A stretch of DNA of 64,000 bases, taken from PALSA-612 sp963711315. GTDB taxonomy: Bacteria > Actinomycetota > Thermoleophilia > Gaiellales > Gaiellaceae. Location: positions 62,001 through 126,000 of the forward strand of contig CAVQDQ010000004.1 of assembly GCA_963711315.1 (NCBI GenBank). Direction: 5' to 3'. The notes beneath the pieces are model-generated. The model saw nothing but the letters and a program-made list of their open reading frames with translations. It ran no database searches and was not told where the DNA came from. The translations under genes were made by a program, and so were the position numbers. Shown piece by piece: positions 17,051-24,837 of this stretch (position 1 is the stretch's first letter; the number at the start of each line of letters is the position of its first letter).

Positions 17051-17839
17051 TCAGCCCAGCTTCGTCGAGAAGCGCTTGGTGATCGTCTTGCCGCGAGCGG
17101 TGATCTTCAAGGAACCGGCCAGGGTCTTGCCCTTCGCCGTCTTCGGCGTCGGATAACGGCAGGAGGCTCTCCCCGTCACAGCCGTTCCCGTGCCGATCGC
17201 CTTCTTGCCAGCCAGCGTGCCGGCGCAGACGACCTTGCTCGGCTTGACCGGCGAACCGTCGGCAGTCACTGCCGCACTCGCGACGAGGGCGGAGCCGGCC
17301 TTGGGCTTCGACGGTGTCAGTTTGACGGCGCTCACAGCGACGCCCGCGGAAGCGGCGCCTCCGCCGCCACTGCTGCCCGCCGCAGCCTTTACCTCGAATC
17401 GGAAGTTGACAGAGTTGTTCGCCGGGCTCGGGTCCGGTCGGTCCCCCTCCACCGATGCCACGATCTCGTAGATGCCGGGGCTTTCGGCGACCAAACCCCA
17501 GTCGTACTGGAAGAACACGATGCTGCTCTGCTCGAGACGAGTCGTACACACGATCGCCGTCGTTCCCGAGCACCCCAGAGAGGCCGGAGCGCTGGCGGCG
17601 AGGCGAACACCGCTCGGCAGTGCCATGCGGAGCGTGATGCCCTGGGCACCTCCGTCCGTTTCCACAAGCGTCGCGATCGTGAAGGCGGGACCGGTCACCA
17701 CCCTTGCGCGGGCACCAGGTCCCTGCAGATTGAGAGCGAGTGACAGATCGTCCACCGCGCTACGACCCAGCGCGGCGGACGAAGCGGCGAGCCCGACCGT
17801 GGCAACCACGAGCACAGAGACGACGGTGGCGCGTCTCAT
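17051..17839 (-). CDS. Secreted CARDB/DUF11-like protein, second of tandem paralogs
   Basis: A 262-residue protein with a signal peptide (MRRATVVSVLVVATVGLA). The N-terminal half is a beta-sandwich resembling CARDB/DUF11 domains, with LRMALPSGVRL and NNSVNFRFEV. A Gly-Ser linker (about 150-163) joins a C-terminal domain of about 95 residues that is nearly identical to that of the upstream paralog: ADGSPVKPSKVVCAGTLAG, then SCRYPTPKTAKGKTLAGS and TITKRFSTKLG. The two cysteines (VCAG, SCRY) are positioned to pair. ATG at 17839 overlaps the upstream stop. Exported and structural; function not recognised. Confidence 0.7.
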   Translation of the reverse strand: MRRATVVSVLVVATVGLAASSAALGRSAVDDLSLALNLQGPGARARVVTGPAFTIATLVETDGGAQGITLRMALPSGVRLAASAPASLGCSGTTAIVCTTRLEQSSIVFFQYDWGLVAESPGIYEIVASVEGDRPDPSPANNSVNFRFEVKAAAGSSGGGGAASAGVAVSAVKLTPSKPKAGSALVASAAVTADGSPVKPSKVVCAGTLAGKKAIGTGTAVTGRASCRYPTPKTAKGKTLAGSLKITARGKTITKRFSTKLG

Positions 17840-18633
17840 CCGAGCTTCGCCGAGAAGCGCTTGGTGATCGTTTTACCCCTGGCGGTGATCGCCATCGAGC
17901 CTGCGAGCGTCTTGCCCTGAGCGCTCCTCGGCGTCGGGAAGCGGCAAGTGGCTTTCCCCACCAGCGCCTTGCCCGTGCCGATCGCCTTCTTGCCCGCCAG
18001 CGTGCCGGCGCAGACGACCTTGCTTGGCTTGACCGGCGAGCCGTCGGCGGTCACGGTGGCGCTCGCGACAACGGCAGAGCCTGCTTTCGGCTTGGCGGGG
18101 GTCAGCTTGACGGCGCTCGCCGACACGGATACCGCGCCGCCGCCGCCGCCGGAGGAAGCCACGACTTCGAACCTGAACGTGTCGGTGTTATTGGAAGAAT
18201 TGGGATCCGAGCGTTCACCTTGAATAGTGGCCGTGACCTCGTACGGGCCTGGGCGGTCTGCGACAACGTCCCAGCTCCAACCTCCCCCAACCGTTCCCGC
18301 AGCGTTCTCCTCCAGCTTCTGGACGCAGACAGCCGGCGCCGTTCCCGCGCATCCCTCCGTAGGATCGGGGCCATCGGGTCCCCAGTGCAGACCGTCGGGA
18401 AGCGTCACGCGTAGGGTCAACGTCTGAAGCGGCCCCGAGTCGACCTCGACGCCGAAGCCAAGCTGGAACGGGGACGTCGTGGTCGTACCCTGAAGGAATC
18501 CGCCGCTTCGCGCGAGCTGGATCTGAAGAGAGAGATCATCCGCCGTGCTACGCCCGAACGCAGCGGACGATGCAGCGAGCACGCCGAGCAGCGTCAGCAG
18601 CGCAGCCGCCAAGAAGGCCGATCGTCGTTTCAC
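17836..18633 (-). CDS. Secreted CARDB/DUF11-like protein, first of tandem paralogs
   Basis: A 265-residue protein with a signal peptide ending near SSAAFGRS. Domain order matches the downstream copy: beta-sandwich with LRVTLPDGLHWGPDG and NNTDTFRFEV, a glycine-rich linker, then the shared C-terminal domain containing ADGSPVKPSKVVCAGTLAG and TITKRFSAKLG. N-terminal halves have diverged much more than C-terminal halves, in protein and DNA, suggesting recent duplication or gene conversion of the 3' part. It is transcribed away from the deacetylase gene at 18679, which is also minus-strand and 45 bases upstream. Confidence 0.7.
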   Translation of the reverse strand: MKRRSAFLAAALLTLLGVLAASSAAFGRSTADDLSLQIQLARSGGFLQGTTTTSPFQLGFGVEVDSGPLQTLTLRVTLPDGLHWGPDGPDPTEGCAGTAPAVCVQKLEENAAGTVGGGWSWDVVADRPGPYEVTATIQGERSDPNSSNNTDTFRFEVVASSGGGGGAVSVSASAVKLTPAKPKAGSAVVASATVTADGSPVKPSKVVCAGTLAGKKAIGTGKALVGKATCRFPTPRSAQGKTLAGSMAITARGKTITKRFSAKLG

Positions 18634-18678
18634 GAGTATTCCCCCCGATTCGTTGCTTGCCTCAGATGGACGCGGGAG

Positions 18679-19887
18679 TCAATCCGAATGTCGGGCGAAT
18701 GTCAAGGCCTCGGCAGCCAGCTCGTGCGCCGGCATGCAGACACCGTCGCGCTCGTAAATCGCGTCGATCAGGCGAGCGTAGAGGCGGTCCCACCCGCCGG
18801 CTGTGGCCGGGTCGAAGCGGTCCGTGTGCCAGAGGATCGAGAAGCCGCCGCCGTGCTCCGCAGCCCAGTCGAGCAGCGCGAGCAACCGGCGCTCGGCTTC
18901 CTTGACCGACAGGCCTAGGTAGCGCGGCTCGGCGAGCGTCACGTCCATCGCCGCCAGCGGGATCTCGACGAGGTCGAGCGGACGGTCGTGCTCGACGTCC
19001 CACGGCCTGAACGGATGCGCGATACCTGCCCGGAAGCCGGGCGCGCCGCCGAAGCCGAGGCTCGAGTCGTAGGCGAAGCCGAGCTCCGCGAGCGGCGCGA
19101 GGTTCGCGTGCGGGTCAACGCGGAGGTAGTGGTAGCGCTGGCCGTGGAGTGTCACACCCAACCGCTCCAGCTCGGACTTCTCGGCCGCGATCAACGCCGG
19201 GTCGAGCGCAGCCGCGTAGCTCGCGTGGAGGCCGATCTCGGCGCCGAGACCCAGCAGCGTGTTCACGACGTGCGGCCGTAGCCGGTCGTACTCCTTCGGC
19301 GCCGGGCCGTCCTGCACGACACGGTGTGCCGCGAGCAGGAAGAAGACGGACGAGGCTCCGCGGGTCCGCTCGATGTCGACGATGCGCTCGAACGAGAAGT
19401 TGGGGTCGGTTCCACGCACACGGTGCACGGGCACGGCAGCGAGCCCACGGGCCTCCCGTAAGGCCGCGCTCCCGTCCCGACCCCATACGGCCGCCTTCAG
19501 CCGGCCGGCGCCGAGGCGGACTCCCTTTCGCGTCCAGCGCCAGGGAATGTCCACGTCGTGACTGAGCGCGACGGCGAACCGGGCGCCGCCCCAGGTCGGC
19601 GGGTCGAGCCCCAGGTTCCGCCGCAGCCGCTCGAGTGGCGGATCGAGTGGATCGAGACACGTCGCCGACGCAGGGAATCGCCCGTGCTCGTCGCGCGGGC
19701 CATTCCTCTCCTCGATCCGGGCGAGATGGAAGAACGCCTCTGCGAGGTCGTTGCCCTGCGGACGCCGGCCGGCGTCGACGTCTCGCCAGGCCGCCTCCGA
19801 GTAGGGGAGGTCGCCGATGCCCAGGTGCCCGGCGCCGAGCGTGTCGAGCACCCAGCGGGCGCGCCGTTCGATGTTCTGCGGGATCAC
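18679..19887 (-). CDS. Polysaccharide deacetylase-family protein
   Basis: A 402-residue protein. After an uncharacterised N-terminal region come VALSHDVDIPW (metal-binding Asp pair equivalent), SVFFLLAAH, LGAEIGLHASYAA (HxxxH-like region) and YDSSLGFGGAPGFRAGIAHPF, a layout typical of NodB-fold proteins of long surface-glycan operons. A late GGGFSILWHTDRFDP supplies another histidine. It would deacetylate or hydrolyse an N-acetylated sugar, though the canonical TFDDG is replaced by SHDVD. ATGA overlap with the ATP-grasp gene upstream links the pair functionally. Confidence 0.75.
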   Translation of the reverse strand: MIPQNIERRARWVLDTLGAGHLGIGDLPYSEAAWRDVDAGRRPQGNDLAEAFFHLARIEERNGPRDEHGRFPASATCLDPLDPPLERLRRNLGLDPPTWGGARFAVALSHDVDIPWRWTRKGVRLGAGRLKAAVWGRDGSAALREARGLAAVPVHRVRGTDPNFSFERIVDIERTRGASSVFFLLAAHRVVQDGPAPKEYDRLRPHVVNTLLGLGAEIGLHASYAAALDPALIAAEKSELERLGVTLHGQRYHYLRVDPHANLAPLAELGFAYDSSLGFGGAPGFRAGIAHPFRPWDVEHDRPLDLVEIPLAAMDVTLAEPRYLGLSVKEAERRLLALLDWAAEHGGGFSILWHTDRFDPATAGGWDRLYARLIDAIYERDGVCMPAHELAAEALTFARHSD

Positions 19888-21035
19888 CGCAGGGCCGCCT
19901 TGACTACCCGGGCCAGCTGCGTAGCTCCCGGCCTGAGATCATCCAGCGCGAAGAGGGGCTCGACGTAGGGAGGCCGCTGAAAGGCCGGGGCCTCACCCGC
20001 GAGGAACGTGATCGCCCAGCGGCCCTGCTTGCCTTCGGTGGTCACCGGCTCGCCTCGCCTGCCCAGCAGGTCGAGGTACGCAATGCGGGCGAAATCCACG
20101 CCGAGTGCAGCCGCCAGGCCGTGCCAGAGCCAGAGCCGCGGATTGATCTCCATGAGCTTGTAGCGGCCGTCGCGCAGGTCATGTTTGAACTCGACCTGCG
20201 ACACGCCGTGGAACTCGAAGGCGCGGAGCAACCGCAGCGTGTCGTCCACGTTGTGCTGCACCCAGACGGCCTCGCCAACGCGGCACGTGCCGACGCCGGG
20301 GGGTGACTGGCGGAGCTTGCGCCCGCTGAACAGCCCGAGCACCGTGCCGTCGACGGCGATGTAGCTGCCGACGGTGTACAGCTCTTCGTCACCGCCCGGA
20401 ATCAGCTCCTGCACCATCGGCTCGAACGGCTCCGCGTCGGCGTACGCACGCTCCAGCTCCTGCGGCGTCTCGCAACGGAAGGCCTGGCGCTGGAAGCGGC
20501 GGCGGAAGCCATCGGGGTTGGAGGGCTTCACGAGCAGCGGATAGCCGATCCGCTCCGCCTCCGCGAGGGCTTCTTCAGCGGAGCGTGGATGAGCGGTCTT
20601 CGGCGTGTCCACGCCTGCGGCTGCTGCACGCTCGAGCTGCTCGCGCTTGCTCTGGACGAGTGCGAGCCCCTCCTGGTCCGGAAAGGGATAGAGATAGCGG
20701 TCGCCGAGCTCCTGGCGGTGCCGCCCGATGGCGTTCACCGGCGGGTCGTGGGTGGGCAGGATCGGTGTGGGGCAGCCGATGACGTCGCCGAGCTCGGTGA
20801 GGAGGTCGATGTAGGCGTCGGTGTCTGTGCCCGGATCCGGCGACGGGAGCGCGAATGCGTACCGAGAGCGGAAGCCGAGGGCACTGGGCCGGTGATCGAC
20901 GGCAAACACGGGAGCGCCCATGCGCCCGAGTGACCGGATCGCGGTCAGTCCGTTGACGAACGAGGCGTCGCAGACGACGGCCGGTGGAAGAGTGCCGGAG
21001 CGTGCATAGGCAGCGATGCGGTCGCGGTCTAGCAT
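19884..21035 (-). CDS. ATP-grasp domain protein (carbamoyl-phosphate-synthase-like)
   Basis: A 383-residue protein starting at ATG 21035 (MLDRDRIAAYARSG). An N-terminal domain contains VNGLTAIRSLGRMG. ATP-grasp features follow: IGYPLLVKPSNPDGFRR, VQELIPGGDEELYTVGSYI and the metal site VEFKHDLRDGRYKLMEINP. Such proteins paired with NodB-fold deacetylases in surface glycan loci probably ligate an amino acid or other carboxylate to an aminosugar. Translationally coupled to 18679-19887 (ATGA). A 59-base gap separates it from the divergent gene at 21095. Confidence 0.75.
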   Translation of the reverse strand: MLDRDRIAAYARSGTLPPAVVCDASFVNGLTAIRSLGRMGAPVFAVDHRPSALGFRSRYAFALPSPDPGTDTDAYIDLLTELGDVIGCPTPILPTHDPPVNAIGRHRQELGDRYLYPFPDQEGLALVQSKREQLERAAAAGVDTPKTAHPRSAEEALAEAERIGYPLLVKPSNPDGFRRRFQRQAFRCETPQELERAYADAEPFEPMVQELIPGGDEELYTVGSYIAVDGTVLGLFSGRKLRQSPPGVGTCRVGEAVWVQHNVDDTLRLLRAFEFHGVSQVEFKHDLRDGRYKLMEINPRLWLWHGLAAALGVDFARIAYLDLLGRRGEPVTTEGKQGRWAITFLAGEAPAFQRPPYVEPLFALDDLRPGATQLARVVKAALR

Positions 21036-21094
21036 CGGCCGGCTGCTCCCCACCGCGCAGATTCTAGGAACGCCCACGCCGGTACCCTGACTTC

Positions 21095-21511
21095 ATGCGA
21101 GCTCTCATCGCTGTCGTCGGCGTTGCGATCGTCGGCGTCGCATGTGTGGCGGGCGGCACGGCAGCGGGCGCATCCAAGGCAACGGCGCTGACGATCACGT
21201 TCTGGCCGGACGAGCAGGTACCTGACACGTTCGAGCGCTGGACGTTGCGCTGCGCTCCGCCCGGCGGAACTTTGCCGAACCGCAGGCGCGCATGCATCAG
21301 GCTGTCCGGCCTGAGCGTCGGCGCGTTCGCGCAGGTGCCGCAGGATGCGGTCTGCACCCAGATCTATGGCGGCCCGCAGAAGGCGATCGTGAAAGGCACT
21401 ATCGCCGGGAACCGCGTCTGGTCGTCGTTCCGGCGGCGCGACGGCTGCGAGATCGCCCGTTGGGCCCGCTTCTCGCCCTGGCTCCTGCCGCCCCCCGAAG
21501 CCACGAAATAG
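21095..21511 (+). CDS. Secreted subtilisin-inhibitor-like (SSI) protein
   Basis: A 138-residue protein with a signal peptide (residues 1-26). The mature part has four cysteines in the SSI pattern: LRCAPPGG, RRACIRL, AVCTQIYGGPQKA and RRDGCEIARW. SSI proteins from actinobacteria inhibit extracellular serine proteases by a reactive loop between the second and third cysteines; here that loop lies around FAQVPQDAVC. The match rests on cysteine spacing and IYGGP, so the inhibitory activity is inferred. It stands alone between divergent ATP-grasp and GNAT genes. Confidence 0.65.
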   Translation: MRALIAVVGVAIVGVACVAGGTAAGASKATALTITFWPDEQVPDTFERWTLRCAPPGGTLPNRRRACIRLSGLSVGAFAQVPQDAVCTQIYGGPQKAIVKGTIAGNRVWSSFRRRDGCEIARWARFSPWLLPPPEATK

Positions 21512-21648
21512 CACTCCGCCTTCGGGGGCCACCCCGCGCCTCCTCCCGGTTTCACGGTATCGAGGAAAGTCCGGCGTGTGGGCGACGCCTTCGTGGCGAA
21601 TGTGTGACAAGTGATCGGCCGCCCGCCGCGGCATCTACGCTCACGCGC

Positions 21649-22041
21649 GTGCCAATCGAGTACACGAATTCGCTCGACGGCGTCGCACCGGAGCACATGC
21701 AGGGCTTCTTCGAGGGCTGGCCGAGCCCGCCGTCACCGCAGCGCCATCTCGAGATCCTCCAAGGCAGCTACCGCATCGTCCTGGCCCGAGAGGCTGACTC
21801 GCCGAAGATCATCGGCTTCGCGAACGCCATTTCGGACGGCACGCTTACGGCATTCATCCCGCTGCTCGAGGTGCTTCCGACCCATCGTGGGCAGGGGATC
21901 GGCAGCGAGCTCGTGCATCGCCTGCTCGACGAGCTGAAGGACTTCTACGCCGTCGACGTCCTTTGCGATCCCGAGCTCGTGCCCTTCTACGAGCGCTTCG
22001 GTATGCGGCAGGGAATCGGCATGGCGATCCGGCGGCCCTGA
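21649..22041 (+). CDS. GNAT family N-acetyltransferase
   Basis: A 130-residue protein from GTG 21649. The acetyl-CoA binding region is clear: FIPLLEVLPTHRGQGIGSEL (R/Q-x-x-G-x-G/A), followed by VDVLCDPELVPFYERFGMRQ, the usual C-terminal beta-bulge and helix. It would transfer an acetyl group to an amine of a small molecule or protein. The next gene (flippase) starts two bases after its stop, so the two are co-transcribed; this hints at, but does not show, a role in modifying a glycan precursor. Confidence 0.8.
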   Translation: MPIEYTNSLDGVAPEHMQGFFEGWPSPPSPQRHLEILQGSYRIVLAREADSPKIIGFANAISDGTLTAFIPLLEVLPTHRGQGIGSELVHRLLDELKDFYAVDVLCDPELVPFYERFGMRQGIGMAIRRP

Positions 22042-22042
22042 G

Positions 22043-23488
22043 GTGACGGGTCTCGGCAGCGACATCGCGCGCCTCGCCCGGCACTCGGCGATCTACGGGC
22101 TGGGCGGCCTCGTCTCGCGCTTCGTCGCGCTGCTGCTACTTCCGCTCTACACGCGCTACCTGACACCGGCGGACTACGGAGCCGTCGAGACGCTCGTCGC
22201 GCTCGCCGCGATCCTCGCCACCGTCCTGCGCCTGGGCATCGCGAGCGCGTTCTTCCGTTTCTACTTCGACTCTGTAGACGCAGCCCATCGCTTGCGCGTC
22301 GTCCGCACGTCCTTCTGGTTCACGATGGCGATGGCGACGATCGGCCTGGTCGTGGGCGTCATCCTCGCCGAGCCGATCTCGGAATGGCTCTTCGACACGG
22401 GCGACCACACGACGCTCGTGCGCGCGGCGTTCGTCCTGCTCTGGGCGCAGATGAACTACGAGCAGATGACGAGCCTCTTCCGTGTGGAGGAGCGCTCTGT
22501 CGCGTTCACCGCGGCGACGCTCGTGAATCTCGCTGTCACAGTCGCAGCGACAGTCGTCTTCGTCGTCGCCTTCGACTGGGGAGCGACGGGCGTCATCGCC
22601 GGCAACTTCACCGGCACGCTGCTCGTATACGCGGCGCTGCTCGTCTACCGGCACGAACAGCTCGGGCTGACGCTCGATCGGCCGCTGCTGCGGCAGATGA
22701 ACCGCTTCGGACTACCGCTCGTGCCCTCGATGCTCGCGCTCTGGCTTCTGAACTTCGGCGATCGGTTCTTCATCCTCAGGCTCGCCGATCAGAGCGAAGT
22801 GGGCGTGTACTCGATCGGCGCCCGACTCGCCTCCGCGATGGTGCTGCTGCTGGCGGCCTTCCGCGCGGGTTGGCTTGCCTTTGCGTACTCGATCGAGGAC
22901 GACGACCGCGCCCGGCGCGCATACTCGTTCGTGCTGACCTACTTGCTCTTCGTCGCCTCGTGGGCGGCGCTCGCGCTGGCCCTGCTCTCGCCGTGGCTCG
23001 TCCGCTGGCTGACGACCCCGGCGTTCTACGACGCCTCCGAGGTCGTCCCGCTGCTCGCCTTCGGTGCTGTGGCGCTCGGGGGCTTCAACGTCGTCTCCAT
23101 CGTCCTCGGCCGAAGGAAGCGCACGCAGTTCAACTGGGTCGCCACCGGCAGCGGCGCGGCGGTCAGCGTCGTGCTCAATCTCGTGCTCATCCCGCAGTAC
23201 GGGATTATCGGCGCGGGCATCGCAAACCTCTCGGCCTTCACCGTGATGTTCCTCGTGATCACGTGGTGGTCACAGCGCGTGTTCTGGGTGCCGTACCAGT
23301 GGCGACGCGTCGTGACCGTCGTCGGCGTGGCAGTCGGGCTGACCGTGCTCGGCAAGGCACTCGACGTGCCGCTCGCGGCCGCGATCGCGCTCATCGCGAT
23401 CTACCCGCTCACACTGTGGCCGCTCCGCTTCTACCTGCCGGCCGAGCTGGCCTCGATCAGGGCGCGAGTGGCGCGAACCGCGCCGTGA
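22043..23488 (+). CDS. Wzx-like polysaccharide flippase (MVF/MATE-type)
   Basis: A 481-residue protein with about 14 transmembrane helices. The N-terminus GLGGLVSRFVALLLLPLYTR followed by YLTPADYGAVETL is the standard polysaccharide-biosynthesis flippase opening, and RFGLPLVPSMLALWLLNFGD marks the second half. It would move undecaprenyl-linked oligosaccharide across the membrane, serving the ligase-like proteins at 1431 and 28131. Start is GTG 22043. The end overlaps the convergent tryptophanase by 32 bases. Confidence 0.85.
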   Translation: MTGLGSDIARLARHSAIYGLGGLVSRFVALLLLPLYTRYLTPADYGAVETLVALAAILATVLRLGIASAFFRFYFDSVDAAHRLRVVRTSFWFTMAMATIGLVVGVILAEPISEWLFDTGDHTTLVRAAFVLLWAQMNYEQMTSLFRVEERSVAFTAATLVNLAVTVAATVVFVVAFDWGATGVIAGNFTGTLLVYAALLVYRHEQLGLTLDRPLLRQMNRFGLPLVPSMLALWLLNFGDRFFILRLADQSEVGVYSIGARLASAMVLLLAAFRAGWLAFAYSIEDDDRARRAYSFVLTYLLFVASWAALALALLSPWLVRWLTTPAFYDASEVVPLLAFGAVALGGFNVVSIVLGRRKRTQFNWVATGSGAAVSVVLNLVLIPQYGIIGAGIANLSAFTVMFLVITWWSQRVFWVPYQWRRVVTVVGVAVGLTVLGKALDVPLAAAIALIAIYPLTLWPLRFYLPAELASIRARVARTAP

Positions 23489-24833
23489 AGTGGCGCAACG
23501 AGCTCGGCTGCCACGCGATGCGATAGCCGCGTAGCTGCGGCGCCCGCTCGACGACGTTCCGAGCCACCTCGATCACGTAGTCGACGTGGCTCTGCGTGTA
23601 CGTCCGCCGCGGGATGGCCAGCCGCACGAGATCCATCGCGGCCGCATGCTCGCTGCCGTCGGGGGCCAGCCCGAACATCACCGTGCCGATCTCGCAGCCG
23701 CGGATGCCGCCGGCGGCGTACAGCTCGACCGCGAGCGCCTGGCCCGGATACTCGAGCGGCGGAATGTGCGGCAGAAACGCTCTCGCGTCGATGTAGATCG
23801 CGTGGCCTCCAAACGGCTGTACGAGCGGCATGCCCGCCTCGAGCAGACCGTCCCCGAGATAGGCAGTGGAGCGCGTGCGGTACCGCAGGTAGTCGTGGTC
23901 GACAGCCTCGACGAGACCCTGGGCAATTGCCTCGAGATCGCGACCGGCGAGCCCGCCGTACGTCGGGAAGCCCTCGGTAAGGATGCCGAGCGCCCGACAT
24001 TGGTCGGCTAGCTCCGCGTCGTTCATCGCCACCCAGCCGCCGATGTTCGCGAGCGGGTCCTTCTTCGCGCTCATCGTCATGCCGTCGGCAAGCGAGGCCG
24101 TCTCCCGCACGATCTCGGTCACCGAGCGACCGGAGTGCCCCTCCTCGCGCTCGCGAATGAACCACGCATTCTCGGCGAACCGGCACGCATCGAGGAACAG
24201 CGGCACGCCGTAGCGGTCGCACACCCCGCGCACGGCGCGCAGGTTCTCCAGCGACACCGGTTGCCCGCCGCCGGAGTTGTTCGTGATCGTTACGAAGACG
24301 ACCGGCACGTCGGCCGCGCGCTCCGAGAGCAGCCGTTCGAGCGCTTCGGTGTCCATGTTGCCCTTGAACGGATGCAGCGCTCCCGGATCCAGGCCCTCGG
24401 GAATCGGCAGGTCGAGCGCCTCAGCCCCGGTGTGCTCGACGTTGGCGCGTGTGGTGTCGAAATGGGTGTTGTTGGGGACGACCTTGCCCGGCCCGCCGAG
24501 CACTGAGAAGAGGATCCGCTCCGCCGCGCGGCCCTGATGGGTAGGGATCACATGCTCGAACGGGAACAGCTCCTGCACTGCTTCGAGAAAGCGGAACCAC
24601 GACGGCGAGCCGGCGTAGCTCTCGTCGCCGTGCTGGATGGCCGCCCACTGATCGCGCGACATGGCTCCCGTCCCCGAGTCGGTGAGGAAGTCGATCAGCA
24701 CCTCGTTCGCGGGCAGCTTGAAGAGATTGAAGTCGACCGCCGCCACGGCCGCCCTCCGCTCCTCCTCTGTCGTCAGCCGCAGCGGCTCCACGGAGTGGAT
24801 CCGGAACGGCTCGATGATCGTCTCGAAGCTCAA
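23457..24833 (-). CDS. tnaA: Tryptophanase (beta-eliminating lyase)
   Basis: A 458-residue PLP enzyme, normal length for TnaA/TPL. Seen: TDSGTGAMSRDQWAA, THQGRAAERILF, FVTITNNSGGGQPVS, the PLP lysine in MTMSAKKDPLANIGG and IPRRTYTQSHVDYVIE. The position that carries the phenol-binding Arg in tyrosine phenol-lyase (MERG in that enzyme) reads CEIGTVMFG here, with Ile as in tryptophanase, so indole, pyruvate and ammonia are the likelier products. It follows the homogentisate dioxygenase gene by four bases and is likely co-transcribed with it. Confidence 0.85.
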   Translation of the reverse strand: MSFETIIEPFRIHSVEPLRLTTEEERRAAVAAVDFNLFKLPANEVLIDFLTDSGTGAMSRDQWAAIQHGDESYAGSPSWFRFLEAVQELFPFEHVIPTHQGRAAERILFSVLGGPGKVVPNNTHFDTTRANVEHTGAEALDLPIPEGLDPGALHPFKGNMDTEALERLLSERAADVPVVFVTITNNSGGGQPVSLENLRAVRGVCDRYGVPLFLDACRFAENAWFIREREEGHSGRSVTEIVRETASLADGMTMSAKKDPLANIGGWVAMNDAELADQCRALGILTEGFPTYGGLAGRDLEAIAQGLVEAVDHDYLRYRTRSTAYLGDGLLEAGMPLVQPFGGHAIYIDARAFLPHIPPLEYPGQALAVELYAAGGIRGCEIGTVMFGLAPDGSEHAAAMDLVRLAIPRRTYTQSHVDYVIEVARNVVERAPQLRGYRIAWQPSSLRHFTARFAPLAP

Positions 24834-24837
24834 GCCG

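Noticed and set aside
23457..24833. Tyrosine phenol-lyase as the name for the beta-eliminating lyase
   Set aside because: The discriminating position is Ile in CEIGTV, as in tryptophanase, rather than Arg. Not fully excluded.
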